A DNA stretch of 64,000 nt. Origin: Desulfosporosinus acidiphilus SJ4. GTDB lineage: Bacteria > Bacillota > Desulfitobacteriia > Desulfitobacteriales > Desulfitobacteriaceae. The notes beneath the pieces are model-generated. The model saw only the letters and a list, made by a program, of their open reading frames with translations, was not told the origin of the DNA and did not search any database. Positions 1 through 10,581 of the stretch are shown here, one piece after another. The stretch covers positions 3,381,977 through 3,445,976 of the forward strand of contig NC_018068.1 in the NCBI RefSeq assembly GCF_000255115.2, read 5' to 3'. Each line of letters opens with the position of its first letter. Position 1 is the stretch's first letter. The position numbers and the translations under genes were made by a program.

Positions 1-1476
<1,476 letters not shown>

Positions 1477-1627
1477 AGTTATTCAACTTCTTCGTAAGAA
1501 GATGATTTCTTGCTCATGATTTCATGATTCTTTTGAAACTCTTGCGAGTTTCTCTCATTGGCTGTCCTTGTTGTTTAGTTTTCAAAGACCATCTTTTTAT
1601 CTTCCCGGCGTTTGCGCCAGGAATTTC

Positions 1628-1656
1628 ATCTTAACACTCTCTCTTTATTCTGTCAA
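1628..1656 (-). promoter_or_regulatory. rRNA operon promoter P2 (proximal)
   Basis: On the minus strand TTGACA (1651-1656) and TAAGAT (1628-1633) are separated by exactly 17 bp, about 150 bp upstream of the 16S 5' end. The transcribed leader between promoter and 16S contains a GAAAACTAAAC-type stretch (around 1575-1590), common before Firmicute 16S genes and possibly part of the antitermination or processing region. Confidence 0.8.
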
Positions 1657-1730
1657 TCACTTTTTTAAACTAGATTATTTAAGCAACAGGTTTTGAGAGA
1701 ATTAAAAGCGCTGTTCTTGAGCGCTTAGTT

Positions 1731-1759
1731 ATAGTACCACTTTCAGCTTTCCCTGTCAA
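1731..1759 (-). promoter_or_regulatory. rRNA operon promoter P1 (distal)
   Basis: This is a second minus-strand sigma-A promoter. TTGACA (1754-1759) is followed after 17 bp by TACTAT (1731-1736). It lies about 100 bp upstream of P2, giving the tandem arrangement usual for Firmicute rRNA operons. Confidence 0.8.
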
Positions 1760-1791
1760 CACTTTTTATTCTGTTAATTTTTACCTAATCG

Positions 1792-2649
1792 TTATTCCTC
1801 TTGCCAGCTGCCAATATACTCAGTATTTTGGGGTACTATAACATCCTGTTGCGGAGTTATTACCCATTTCCCGATAATGCCCTGCTCTTGTGCAGTCAAT
1901 TCAAAATGTGCCATCGCAATTCCCATATCTACTCTTTGAAGATCATAGGCTAGGAATTTTGCATATCCAGGCGTATGTTGAAGATAGAAGTGATACTCAT
2001 TCTGATTTTTGATGATTCTCCAAGGTTGTTTATTAGACGCGGAAGGCGCCAAGCGCACCATTTCCAGGGGGACTCTGTAGCTTCCCGCCTCTTCACTGGT
2101 TAAAAGCTTCTGAAAGTCATTCTGAAAAAAGAGTTCACCCCACACCTTTCTTCTATTGGAGCCGGCTGAAAATCTCATTGCAGATTCCAGCAACGTCTTA
2201 CGTCCACTTGGAAAACCAATCGGGGTTATGCAAGGCAGGATCTCATCTTCTTTTTGCCGAATCGCCTTAGCAAATTCACCTTTTTTAAAAGTCCCGCCTA
2301 ACCAGCATGTACCTAGCCCTAAAGAAGTTGCATAAAGAATTAAAGATTCAAATATATATCCAAAATCCTCTAAGTCTTTGTCTCTTTTTTTACCTACCGC
2401 TACACCATAAGACGTTGCTCCCCTGATAATGCCATAAGTCCCTAAACGAGCGTTTGTTCCTTTTAGAGCAGTGTCACTCTCAATAATTTCGAATCTCAAC
2501 TGACCGCCAAAAGGACCTTTGATTGAGTCAATAAACTCTTTAAGCTTCACTTTCATTTCAGGGGGCAAAGATATTGTATCATTATACGTCCGCACGGAAA
2601 TTCTCTTATTAATTGTTTCAACTACCGGAAATTTAATACGTTCTTCCAT
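1792..2649 (-). CDS. nitroreductase family protein (TM1586-like)
   Basis: This 285-residue protein looks like the double-length putative nitroreductases (TM1586-like), which hold two FMN-binding nitroreductase-type halves in one chain. Visible signs are the early I-x-KR-x-S-x-R-x-Y motif, the central ATSLGLGTCWLGG stretch, and the later RLAPSASNKQPWRI motif typical of FMN contact in nitroreductases. I chose the ATG at 2649, preceded by AAGGA at good spacing; a longer reading starts at 2688 without a clear ribosome binding site. Substrate is unknown; a flavin-dependent oxidoreductase role is inferred from family. It stands alone between the rRNA promoters and the amidohydrolase. Confidence 0.75.
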   Translation of the reverse strand: MEERIKFPVVETINKRISVRTYNDTISLPPEMKVKLKEFIDSIKGPFGGQLRFEIIESDTALKGTNARLGTYGIIRGATSYGVAVGKKRDKDLEDFGYIFESLILYATSLGLGTCWLGGTFKKGEFAKAIRQKEDEILPCITPIGFPSGRKTLLESAMRFSAGSNRRKVWGELFFQNDFQKLLTSEEAGSYRVPLEMVRLAPSASNKQPWRIIKNQNEYHFYLQHTPGYAKFLAYDLQRVDMGIAMAHFELTAQEQGIIGKWVITPQQDVIVPQNTEYIGSWQEE

Positions 2650-2796
2650 TTGCTTTCCTTGCCTCCAATTTTTAATATCGCCAAACATTTACTGAAGGAA
2701 TCGTCCTATACAAAAATTAATATTCCTAACCCGCTAAAATGAGGGTATATCTTTTGCAAAATTGATGACAACGAAGAAGGAAACGAAAGTTATAAC

Positions 2797-3984
2797 CTAA
2801 ATTCTATTTCGTTCTAGAGAAACGTTCCCTTTAGTAAGCTGCAGTAGATTCATAGGAGTTCCAATTTCTAATCTACCTAAATCTTTTTGCCTTACTATCC
2901 CAGCATTTTCTTGCGTAGCCATAGAATATACATCTAACTTTGGAATTCCGGCTTGAACCAGCCAATCCATTTCGTCAAACAAACTCTCACCATGGGGTAC
3001 GAGATAAGCTCCCGCGTCCGTCCCGACTCCGATCCGAACCTTCCTTTTATAAGCTTCATAAATCATGGTGAGCTGGGTTTCAAGAATACGCCTTAAAGTA
3101 TCAATCTCAAAACTTGAATAACGATCGGTTGGATATTTTAAAATATTGCCGATTGGAGCCACCGTCGGAATCCAGGCAATCCCGTATTCTTTCATCTGAT
3201 TCAAATGCTCGGCGGTCATGTAGTAACCATGTTCAATAGAATCTACACGAGCGGCGATGGCTGTTGAGATCCCATCTTCTCCGCTGGCATGAGCCATCAC
3301 AGAAATTCCCCTCTGGTGAGCAGTTTGCACAATCTCGCTTAATTCGGCAACTGTCCATTGAGTGGGACCAACAACCTTAAAGTTATCAAAACGTATCAAT
3401 CCGGAAACGATGACTTTAAGTTGATCGAGTCCTTGCCCATAAAAATCAATCAATTCCCTGTGCCAATCGGATATTCCTGCAAAGCCTCGTCCAAGAAAAC
3501 GGCCATACATACCCTTTCGATTGACTGCTTCACGAACGGAAATTACTCTTGGGCCAAGCCATGTACCCTCCCGAACGTTATTTCGCGCCAGCCAAGAGTA
3601 GCCGGGCAGATCTCCGCCATCTCTGATTGCAACAATGCCCAGCCTGAGATAGTTTTGCAGATAGACCTGAATATTCTTCTGAATCAGGCTAGGATTCTCC
3701 CAATTTTTTAGGCACTGGTAGAAATCCAAACTGTCTAAAGCTAAATGTACATGACAATCTATCCACCCAGGCTGTAAATAATAGGATTCCCAATGAAAAA
3801 GATCAAGATCTGGATTTTCTGTATTGCTTAAAGGCGTCAGACTGCTGAGCTGACTTGCCCTCCATTGAACGATGGTAGGCTGAGAGCTTAGACCATATTT
3901 AGGGCTCCAGTATCCTGCGATAATTGCCCTGCCTTCAAGGGGTATATCTAAGATTTCTTTTGCAGCACTGCATGAAATATTCAA
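2797..3984 (-). CDS. metal-dependent amidohydrolase
   Basis: The 395-residue protein has the ligand set of the amidohydrolase superfamily: the HVH motif in CHVHLALDS, a Lys in LKVIVSG that could be the carboxylated bridging residue, His in MAHASG, His in SIEHGY, and Asp in GTDAG. This predicts a binuclear-metal hydrolase of the imidazolonepropionase/prolidase-like branch; the substrate cannot be read from sequence. The N-terminal 65 residues form the usual beta-sandwich region. The start is TTG at 3984, with AAGGGTGAG about 8 bp upstream. It appears monocistronic, with about 385 bp to the efflux genes. Confidence 0.75.
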   Translation of the reverse strand: MNISCSAAKEILDIPLEGRAIIAGYWSPKYGLSSQPTIVQWRASQLSSLTPLSNTENPDLDLFHWESYYLQPGWIDCHVHLALDSLDFYQCLKNWENPSLIQKNIQVYLQNYLRLGIVAIRDGGDLPGYSWLARNNVREGTWLGPRVISVREAVNRKGMYGRFLGRGFAGISDWHRELIDFYGQGLDQLKVIVSGLIRFDNFKVVGPTQWTVAELSEIVQTAHQRGISVMAHASGEDGISTAIAARVDSIEHGYYMTAEHLNQMKEYGIAWIPTVAPIGNILKYPTDRYSSFEIDTLRRILETQLTMIYEAYKRKVRIGVGTDAGAYLVPHGESLFDEMDWLVQAGIPKLDVYSMATQENAGIVRQKDLGRLEIGTPMNLLQLTKGNVSLERNRI

Positions 3985-4207
3985 AAACTCACCCTTTCTG
4001 ACAAATTTAAAAGCTAAGTCTTCCAGGTATGGTAATAGGTTATATATCTATTCTACTATTACTGCGAATTACCTCTTAGCCGCAGGATATTAAAGGATTT
4101 AATGAAAAATCCCTCAGTGTAATTTCAATATCTCCTGAATACTCGCATATTCGCAGAAATTCATTTTTCTTGGAATTAAGTAATGATGTGAACTATCATG
4201 ATACAGG

Positions 4208-4258
4208 AACTCTTAGCTGGCGCTCACGCGAAGACACTGTCTTCGCACGTATTAGTTA
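4208..4258. repeat. dispersed palindromic repeat, copy 1
   Basis: This intergenic stretch shares its core AGACACTGTCTTCGCA and a following GTATTAG with a copy at 11572-11622, and a more diverged copy lies at 38865-38907. In this copy GCGAAGACA and TGTCTTCGC form a perfect 9-bp inverted repeat with a single central base (4228-4246). All three copies lie between genes. The rest of the 3985-4369 gap holds only the hairpin at 4307-4342. Confidence 0.6.
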
Positions 4259-4306
4259 GCCTTTCTTCTGCATATCCAAAGGTTATACTTTCTGATGATG
4301 GAACTT

Positions 4307-4342
4307 AAAGGAGCAATGGATCTGTCCCATTGCTCCCTTTTA
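4307..4342 (-). terminator. hairpin terminator downstream of the efflux genes
   Basis: GGAGCAATGG (4310-4319) pairs with CCATTGCTCC (4327-4336), leaving a 7-nt loop. It lies just past the stop of the MFS gene at 4370. The U-tract is better on the plus side (CTTTT) than on the minus side (TTTAAG), so it may act in both directions. Confidence 0.6.
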
Positions 4343-4369
4343 GACGACTATGAAGATCTCCCTTGTCAA

Positions 4370-6097
4370 TTACGAAACCGGATCAGACTTGGAAGTAATT
4401 ACTTTTCTGATAAAAAGAGCCGGAATTAAGCCAACAATTGCTAAGACTGTTGCTACAATAAATGAATCATTAATACCCTGAATGGTTGCTTGCTCAGACA
4501 CCAAAGCGTAGATTTCTTTCAGGCCAAGAACGCGTCCTGTTTGAGGTGAAAGACCCAAATGTTGAATAAAATTGTTAAGTTGGACAAGAATTGAAGGATT
4601 TAGGGATGTAATTGTACTTGAGTACGTTGCCAAATGGATCGTTGATCGGGTTGTCATAATCGTAACCAAAACCGCAGTGCCCAGGGAGCCTGAAACTTGA
4701 CGCATCGTATTAAACATCGCTGTACCATGACTATTTAAATGCCTAGGCAACTCATTGAGGCCCGCGGTCATGAGAGGCATCATGATTAAGGAAACTCCCA
4801 GTGAACGGATCGTATAAAGCAATAATATATTGCTATACATGGTGGCATCCGTGAGTTTGGTAAATTCCCAGGTTGCTACAGCCGTAATCATCAGGCCGAC
4901 AACTGCTAAGACCCTAAGACCTATCAGGTCAAATATTGCACCGGCGATTGGCCCCATAATTCCCATGAGCAAGGCTCCCGGCAATAGAAGAAATCCTGAC
5001 TGTAAAGGAGTGAAGCCCCGAATATTCTGTAAGTATATTGGCAGCAGCATCATTGCCGCATACATGACCGTCGTTACTACAGCATTAATAATGATGGTCA
5101 AGGAAAACGCCCGGTATTTATAAACTCTCAATTCTAACAGAGGGGTCTCAATTGTCAGTTCACGCCTTATGAAAAGCAAAATGGCAAAAATACCGATAGA
5201 TATAAAGGCAATCACTTCTGTACTACCCCATCCATTGTTTCCTGCTTCGCTGACCCCATAAAGTAAGCTTCCTAAACCGACAGTAGAAAACACAGCTCCC
5301 CAGACATCAAACTCCGGAAAGCTTAGTTTTAAGACGTCTTTCATCCAGATAGCGGCTAAAAACAAATCCAACGCACCAATGGGTACCAGGGCGGAAAAAA
5401 GGAGCCGCCAAGAATACGTTTGAACTACCCACCCTCCCAGAGTTGGACCAATGGCCGGAGCAAAAACCATGACGATTCCCATGGTTCCTAAAGCTTTGCC
5501 TCTTTGATGGGGTGGAAAAATTGTCAGAAAGACATTGGTTAATAAAGGCATCAGAATACCTGCACCAATTCCTTGTATAATTCTGCCAATCATAAAAACA
5601 GGAAATTTGGGAGCTAAGGCACAGATAAATGAACCTATCGTGAAACTGGTCATTGCTGCAAAGACCAGTTTTCGGCTTCCTACAGATTCCATAAGATAAG
5701 CCGTGATAGGAATCAGAACCCCATTAACTAGCATATAACCCGTTACGATCCATTGGATAGTACTCGCGGAAACATTAAAGTCTAACATCATATGGGGAAT
5801 TGCCACATTATCCAAAGTTTGATTAAGGATGGAAACAAAAGCTCCTAACATTAATACGGTAAGAATTTGGAGCGTATTAAAGGCTTCCATGCCGGTATCA
5901 TTGGCTGACCCGGCTGTTGCAGACGGCGACTTTCCATATAAAGGCTGTTCCGTTCCGGGAGCTATTGATAACGCCGGAGACAGATCATCATTTGTATGCT
6001 CTATTGTATGCTCCCTCTTCTTTCGCCAAAGCCCCATATTAATTAGAATTAACAGAAGGAATGCTAGTAGAAGGTAACCAGACGCTAGAAAAATCAT
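4370..6097 (-). CDS. MFS multidrug efflux transporter, DHA2 (EmrB/QacA) family
   Basis: This 575-residue polytopic membrane protein is an EmrB/QacA-type drug:H+ antiporter of the 14-TM DHA2 family. The conserved motifs LDNVAIPHM (motif D1-like, TM1), GRIIQGIGAG (motif B) and GPTLGGWVV (motif C) are present. It has an unusual extra N-terminus: one hydrophobic segment (residues about 3-22), a basic stop (WRKKRE) and a polar linker to about residue 72 before the first family TM. GGGAGG lies 8 bp upstream of the ATG. Its gene follows the HlyD/EmrA-like gene with a 13-bp gap, so both are probably one export pump. Substrate unknown. Confidence 0.88.
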   Translation of the reverse strand: MIFLASGYLLLAFLLLILINMGLWRKKREHTIEHTNDDLSPALSIAPGTEQPLYGKSPSATAGSANDTGMEAFNTLQILTVLMLGAFVSILNQTLDNVAIPHMMLDFNVSASTIQWIVTGYMLVNGVLIPITAYLMESVGSRKLVFAAMTSFTIGSFICALAPKFPVFMIGRIIQGIGAGILMPLLTNVFLTIFPPHQRGKALGTMGIVMVFAPAIGPTLGGWVVQTYSWRLLFSALVPIGALDLFLAAIWMKDVLKLSFPEFDVWGAVFSTVGLGSLLYGVSEAGNNGWGSTEVIAFISIGIFAILLFIRRELTIETPLLELRVYKYRAFSLTIIINAVVTTVMYAAMMLLPIYLQNIRGFTPLQSGFLLLPGALLMGIMGPIAGAIFDLIGLRVLAVVGLMITAVATWEFTKLTDATMYSNILLLYTIRSLGVSLIMMPLMTAGLNELPRHLNSHGTAMFNTMRQVSGSLGTAVLVTIMTTRSTIHLATYSSTITSLNPSILVQLNNFIQHLGLSPQTGRVLGLKEIYALVSEQATIQGINDSFIVATVLAIVGLIPALFIRKVITSKSDPVS

Positions 6098-6110
6098 AGC
6101 CTTTCCTCCC

Positions 6111-6785
6111 TTATCTAATATGTATTCGTGCTGTTACGCTCATACCCGGAGCCAGATTTAATCCCTTATACCCATCCAGCGTAATAACAACGGGAATCAC
6201 CTGTGTAACCTTTGTAAAATTGGCGGTAGTATTTTGCTGTGGAATAAGCGAAAATTGGGCGGCGGTAGTAAGACCAATTTGACTGACCTTCCCCGAAAGA
6301 GTGGTACCTGGATAGGCATCGACATATACGTCCACCGCCTGATTTTGTTGGATATTATTGATATTCGTTTCATTGATGTTAGCACTCACCCATAAATTAT
6401 CCATATCATAAGCGTACGCCAACGGTGTCCCTGCGGCTACAAAACTATTGGCTATTACGTTCTGCTGAACAAGGGTTCCATTGACCGGCATCGTGATATC
6501 TGTGATTCCGGAAGTTTGCGTCGCCCCGAGCATTTGCATACCTCCAAGGCGCTGCCCTGCATTAAACCGAGTATTTACTGCTCCGCTCCAATCAGCAATT
6601 TTGCCATTGCCTAGGGCACTGATTGTAATGAGTTGACCATCAATTCGTGCGTTATCCGTCGAGACGTAATAATAGGATTGATTGTAATAATAATAGACTG
6701 TAATTCCTCCGCCGATAATCAGCACCAAAACGAGAATATTAATTAAAATAATGCGGCTTGTATTTACTGCACGTCCGTTACTCAT
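6111..6785 (-). CDS. HlyD/EmrA-like membrane fusion (periplasmic adaptor) protein
   Basis: The 224-residue protein has one N-terminal membrane anchor (about residues 9-32) followed by an HlyD-type region. The opening STDNARIDG matches the lipoyl/beta-barrel entry of EmrA-type adaptors (usual form V-x-T-D-x-A-x-V/I-x-G), and PGMSVTARI near the end matches their C-terminal strand. The long coiled-coil hairpin of classical EmrA is nearly absent, making this a short adaptor. That fits a Gram-positive-type envelope with no outer-membrane channel to reach. I chose the ATG at 6785, with AGGAGG 8-9 bp upstream; a longer reading starts at 6836. It is first of a two-gene efflux operon. Confidence 0.8.
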   Translation of the reverse strand: MSNGRAVNTSRIILINILVLVLIIGGGITVYYYYNQSYYYVSTDNARIDGQLITISALGNGKIADWSGAVNTRFNAGQRLGGMQMLGATQTSGITDITMPVNGTLVQQNVIANSFVAAGTPLAYAYDMDNLWVSANINETNINNIQQNQAVDVYVDAYPGTTLSGKVSQIGLTTAAQFSLIPQQNTTANFTKVTQVIPVVITLDGYKGLNLAPGMSVTARIHIR

Positions 6786-7042
6786 TCTTTCAATCCTCCT
6801 GTACCCTTTTGTATTCCACAAGCATGATTTGACCAATTTATGAGGCCTTTGAGAAGTTTAGAAACTTGTTCCTTAAATCATTAAACAAAACTTCATTAGG
6901 CTAAACTGCAACTAATTTGCTCCATATTCTTATTTACTATGTCAGGAAAAATGAGGAAACAAATGGATTAGGAGAGTTGTATAGCAGTTCGTGAAAATTG
7001 GTAATCTAACGAAGGATGTTGTTACAAGGAGGAATACAAACA

Positions 7043-7582
7043 ATGAAAGTCTACATTGTTTATGACAGCGAAAGCGGACATACCGAAATGCTGGCTAAAG
7101 CTATTGCCGAGGGAGCAGAAAGTGTCAAAGATACTCAAATATACCTCAAACACATTTCCGAGAGCCAGCCCGATGAGCTTGCGGATATGGATGCAATCAT
7201 TTGGGGATGTCCCGGTCATTTTGGGACAATAAGTGCTAATTTAAAAACATCGATAGATAATCTTGGCAATCTCTGGGCGGAAGGGAAATTGATTAACAAA
7301 ATCGGAGCTGTTTTTTGTACATCCGCCACTGTTCACGGCGGAATCGAATCAACCCTTTTAAACCTTATTATCCCTATGCTCCATCAAGGTATGATTATCG
7401 TTGGGCTGCCAGGAAACATTCCGGCGAATGCTCTTTATGGATCATATTACGGCGTTGGGATCACATGTCCCGTTGAAATCAATCCCGACAGTCCTCCCAA
7501 TATGCCAACGGAATCGGATTTGGCGCTGGGAAAGGCACTTGGCCAACGTGTTGCTGAAACTGTTCAAAAATTTAAAGCTTGA
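7043..7582 (+). CDS. flavodoxin-like / WrbA-type flavoprotein
   Basis: The 179-residue protein begins with a flavodoxin phosphate-binding loop ([15 protein letters not shown]), close to the WrbA pattern. It also has the [15 protein letters not shown] and [13 protein letters not shown] regions that bind FMN in WrbA/NAD(P)H:quinone oxidoreductases. Predicted role: cytoplasmic FMN protein, possibly a quinone reductase. The start is the ATG at 7043, with AAGGAGG 9 bp upstream. It is divergent from the efflux operon, and a perfect inverted repeat AAGTTT-AG-AAACTT (6854-6867) sits in the shared upstream region; whether it is an operator is unknown. Confidence 0.8.
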   Translation: MKVYIVYDSESGHTEMLAKAIAEGAESVKDTQIYLKHISESQPDELADMDAIIWGCPGHFGTISANLKTSIDNLGNLWAEGKLINKIGAVFCTSATVHGGIESTLLNLIIPMLHQGMIIVGLPGNIPANALYGSYYGVGITCPVEINPDSPPNMPTESDLALGKALGQRVAETVQKFKA

Positions 7583-7643
7583 TCATACTTTCAGCCCTAA
7601 AAGTCAATGGAATATAAACCAATGAAACAAGTGAAGGAGTGAG

Positions 7644-8045
7644 ATGAGAATGATTTCGTTTATTGTATTTGGGGTAATCGCCATAATTGCCATAACTCTT
7701 TTGCTAACCTTTAATATACGCGCATTTAGCCGGACAGAAACATTACAAGACCGTCATACTGAAGCAACAGCCGGGCAAGACAACTCCCAAGATGAAAAAG
7801 AGAAAACTTTGCTGGAAAATCAAAAAGAACTCATCTCAACGGATGAGCCTACAGCTACTGATATAGAATACGACCCTAAACCTAATCCTAAAAATATTCA
7901 CCTGGCACAGATGTCCGATCAGCAATATAGAAATACCTTACGTCAATACCTTGACGAAAAAAAAGAATCCCCTACCCCTTCTAGGAGGCACGGTGACGAA
8001 GACTATCGTTCCGCTTTACGCTCAATGCGTACTCCTAAGGGGTAG
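7644..8045 (+). CDS. small membrane-anchored protein of unknown function
   Basis: The 133-residue product has one N-terminal hydrophobic segment (residues 3-23) and then a highly polar, charged tail rich in Glu, Gln, Asp and Lys. I do not recognise the family. An ATG at 7650 (131 residues) is equally possible, since GAAGGAG lies 4 bp before the first and 10 bp before the second. It follows the flavodoxin-like gene by about 60 bp and converges on proA. The C-terminal region holds two similar blocks, DQQYRNTLRQ and DEDYRSALRS, perhaps a short repeat motif. Confidence 0.6.
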   Translation: MRMISFIVFGVIAIIAITLLLTFNIRAFSRTETLQDRHTEATAGQDNSQDEKEKTLLENQKELISTDEPTATDIEYDPKPNPKNIHLAQMSDQQYRNTLRQYLDEKKESPTPSRRHGDEDYRSALRSMRTPKG

Positions 8046-8061
8046 GGTTTTACCCTTAATT

Positions 8062-9312
8062 CTAGGTTACTATCTGTCCATCTCCGTAAACCATATACTT
8101 GATTGTTGTAAGTTCTTTGAGGCCCATGGGTCCGCGGGCATGCAGTTTTTGGGTACTGATCCCGATTTCTGCCCCAAAACCAAAACGTCCTCCGTCAGTA
8201 AAACGAGTTGATGCATTAACATAAGTGACAGCCGCATCCACCTCTTTTAAAAAACGTTGAGCTTTCGAGTAATTCTCGGTAATGATTGTTTCAGAATGCT
8301 TAGTACTGTAGCGATAAATATGGTCGAGCGCGGCATCTAAGTCTGATACAACCTTTACACTAAGAACAAGGTCTAAATGTTCTAAGACCCAATCGTCCTC
8401 TTCAGCAGGAAGGGCGTTGGGCAATATAGCACAGGTTCTTGGACATCCCTTCAGTGCCACATGGTGTTTCTTTAATTCTTCTTCCACTTTAGGCAAAAAA
8501 TCTTCAGCAATGGTTTCATCAACCAAAAGGGTCTCAAGGGCATTACATACACCGGGATTTTGCGTTTTGGCATTAATCACAATAGGAATCGCCTTCTCAT
8601 AATCCGCATCTCGGTCAACGAAAGCATGGCACATTCCGGTTCCGGTCTCTATAACGGGAACCGTTGCATATTGGACGACGGTTTGAATCAATCCTGCTCC
8701 ACCCCTGGGGATGATAACATCCACGAACTCATTCATCCGCATTAGCTGCTGAACCCATTCCCGATCAGTTTCGGTAATAAGTTGAATACAGCCTGCCGGT
8801 AACCCACTATCCTCGGCAGCCTTGGCAATGACCTTCGCTAAGGCTTTATTACTTTCTAAGGCCTCTGAACCACCTCTTAGAATTACCGAATTGCCGGACT
8901 TTAGACACAGGGCCGCTGCATCAACCGTTACATTCGGTCTTGCCTCATAGATCATAGCCACAACCCCTAAGGGAACTCGAGTCTGCAGAATCCGTAAACC
9001 ATTAGGCCTGGTCCAAACTTCGCCTTCTCCCACCGGATCTTTCAAATTGACAACTTCCCTCAAAGCACTGCTTATATTGGATATTCCTTGAGAAGTAAGT
9101 CTCAGACGATTAATGAGACTTTTTTTAATACCTTTGTCCTCAGCGGCTTGAACATCAATAGTGTTTGCTCGGAGAATTTCCTGTTCATTTTCCAGTAAGG
9201 CCTCAGCCATTGCCAGTAAAGCCTTATTTTTAGACTCTGTGCTTGCATAGGCCAACTGACGCGCTGCTTGTTTTGCTCGTTGCCCGATTTCCACAAGTTC
9301 CCGGCGAATCAT
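8062..9312 (-). CDS. proA: gamma-glutamyl phosphate reductase (glutamate-5-semialdehyde dehydrogenase)
   Basis: ProA (416 residues, normal family length) reduces gamma-glutamyl phosphate to glutamate-5-semialdehyde with NADPH, the second step of proline synthesis. Seen in the sequence: the catalytic Cys in the motif NPGVCNA, the PRGGAGLI region, and the substrate-binding FTDGGRFGFGAEIGIST region near the C-terminus. It is the last gene of proC-proB-proA, 135 bp after proB, under the upstream proline T-box. Confidence 0.96.
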   Translation of the reverse strand: MIRRELVEIGQRAKQAARQLAYASTESKNKALLAMAEALLENEQEILRANTIDVQAAEDKGIKKSLINRLRLTSQGISNISSALREVVNLKDPVGEGEVWTRPNGLRILQTRVPLGVVAMIYEARPNVTVDAAALCLKSGNSVILRGGSEALESNKALAKVIAKAAEDSGLPAGCIQLITETDREWVQQLMRMNEFVDVIIPRGGAGLIQTVVQYATVPVIETGTGMCHAFVDRDADYEKAIPIVINAKTQNPGVCNALETLLVDETIAEDFLPKVEEELKKHHVALKGCPRTCAILPNALPAEEDDWVLEHLDLVLSVKVVSDLDAALDHIYRYSTKHSETIITENYSKAQRFLKEVDAAVTYVNASTRFTDGGRFGFGAEIGISTQKLHARGPMGLKELTTIKYMVYGDGQIVT

Positions 9313-9447
9313 AATAATCCATCCCTCCCAAGTCTTTGCACAAAATGCGTGAAATCATGATATTCAAAAGAACCATAATCGTGTTATCAAACTTCCGGAC
9401 TAATTAGCTTACTCAATTGAGGTAACCTAACCCAATCTAAACTAAGT

Positions 9448-10581
9448 TTAACATTGCGATGATATATCGATCATCAACGTCATATTATCACGATGAACTA
9501 CTTCTTCCCCGAGAAAATCGGGGATTAGCCCTTGAATTTTTTCAGAGTGTAACCCTTTTACAAGCTCCACCTCTTCGCGGCTTAATTCCGCAACTCCCCT
9601 GGCAACCTCCTCCCCTTGAAGATTCATAATCCGAACAATTTCTTTTCGTTCCCAGGTTCCTTCGGTCCATTTAATTCCTTTAGCCAGCAAGCTTTTACCC
9701 TCTTCTACTAAGGCCTTTGCCGCACCTTCATCGATTTGAATGCTTCCCTCAGTGAGCCCAGCATAAGCTATCCAGCGTTTACGTCCTGCAAGACGATGCT
9801 TAACAGGCTGAAAATAAGTTCCTTTGGGGCCCCGGTTTTCGTTTAACCTCAACAATTCTCTGATTCGCTTGAAATTTAAAAGAAACATTCCTATGCCGAA
9901 ACGCGTAGCAATCTTAGCCGCTCTTAGTTTTGTCAGCATGCCTCCGGTTCCCAGGATACTCCCAGCTCCTCCGGCCATCATTTCTACCGCTGAAACATCA
10001 TCAACCTCTTCGATAAGTTGAGCCGAAGGATCCTTTTTAGGATTCGCAGTGTACAATCCATCGACATCAGTGAGAATAACTAATAAATCTGCATGCACAA
10101 GCCCGGCGACAAGAGCCGAAAGGCTGTCATTATCACCAAAGCAAAGTTCTTCAATTGCTACCGTATCATTTTCATTGATAATTGGGACTACCTGTAACCG
10201 CAAAAGTTTTTCTAAGGTATTTTGAGCATTATGATAGCGGGACGCTTCCGCCAGATCTATCCGCGATAATAGAACTTGTGCTCCAACTAACCCATGGCGT
10301 TCTAAGTTTTGAGCATACTTTTCGATCAGAACGCCTTGACCCACCGCCGCTACCGCTTGCTTGCCTGCCAAATCCCGGGGTCGTGTCTGCAGTTGCAATT
10401 GTCCCATTCCTGCCGCCACGGCTCCAGAAGTTACCAATACGCATTCTACTCCCGTTTGTCTTAAACCGGCAATCACCTCTGCGACTTCAGCAATGGCTTG
10501 ATCATCTAAACCTCCTTGAGGATGATTTAAACTGCTGCTTCCAATTTTCAAAACAAGTCGACGCGCCGAAAATTTGGTCAC
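9448..10581 (-). CDS. proB: glutamate 5-kinase
   Basis: ProB (377 residues) phosphorylates glutamate, the committed step of proline synthesis. The amino acid kinase domain shows LVLKIGSSSL at the N-terminus, INENDTVA and FGDNDSLSALVA, and the ILTDVDGLYT nucleotide site. The last 100 residues or so form a PUA domain, as in the full-length enzyme. The start is GTG (10579-10581), overlapping the proC stop by 4 bp (GTGA), so translation is probably coupled. Confidence 0.96.
   Translation of the reverse strand: MTKFSARRLVLKIGSSSLNHPQGGLDDQAIAEVAEVIAGLRQTGVECVLVTSGAVAAGMGQLQLQTRPRDLAGKQAVAAVGQGVLIEKYAQNLERHGLVGAQVLLSRIDLAEASRYHNAQNTLEKLLRLQVVPIINENDTVAIEELCFGDNDSLSALVAGLVHADLLVILTDVDGLYTANPKKDPSAQLIEEVDDVSAVEMMAGGAGSILGTGGMLTKLRAAKIATRFGIGMFLLNFKRIRELLRLNENRGPKGTYFQPVKHRLAGRKRWIAYAGLTEGSIQIDEGAAKALVEEGKSLLAKGIKWTEGTWERKEIVRIMNLQGEEVARGVAELSREEVELVKGLHSEKIQGLIPDFLGEEVVHRDNMTLMIDISSQC

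Noticed and set aside
6854-6867. AAGTTT-AG-AAACTT palindrome as an operator of the efflux genes
   Set aside because: Too short and A/T-rich to distinguish from chance; no regulator gene beside it. Mentioned only as an observation.
8036-8058. Terminator between the 133-residue gene and proA
   Set aside because: A short GGGG/CCCT hairpin exists but has bulges and no convincing U-run on either strand.
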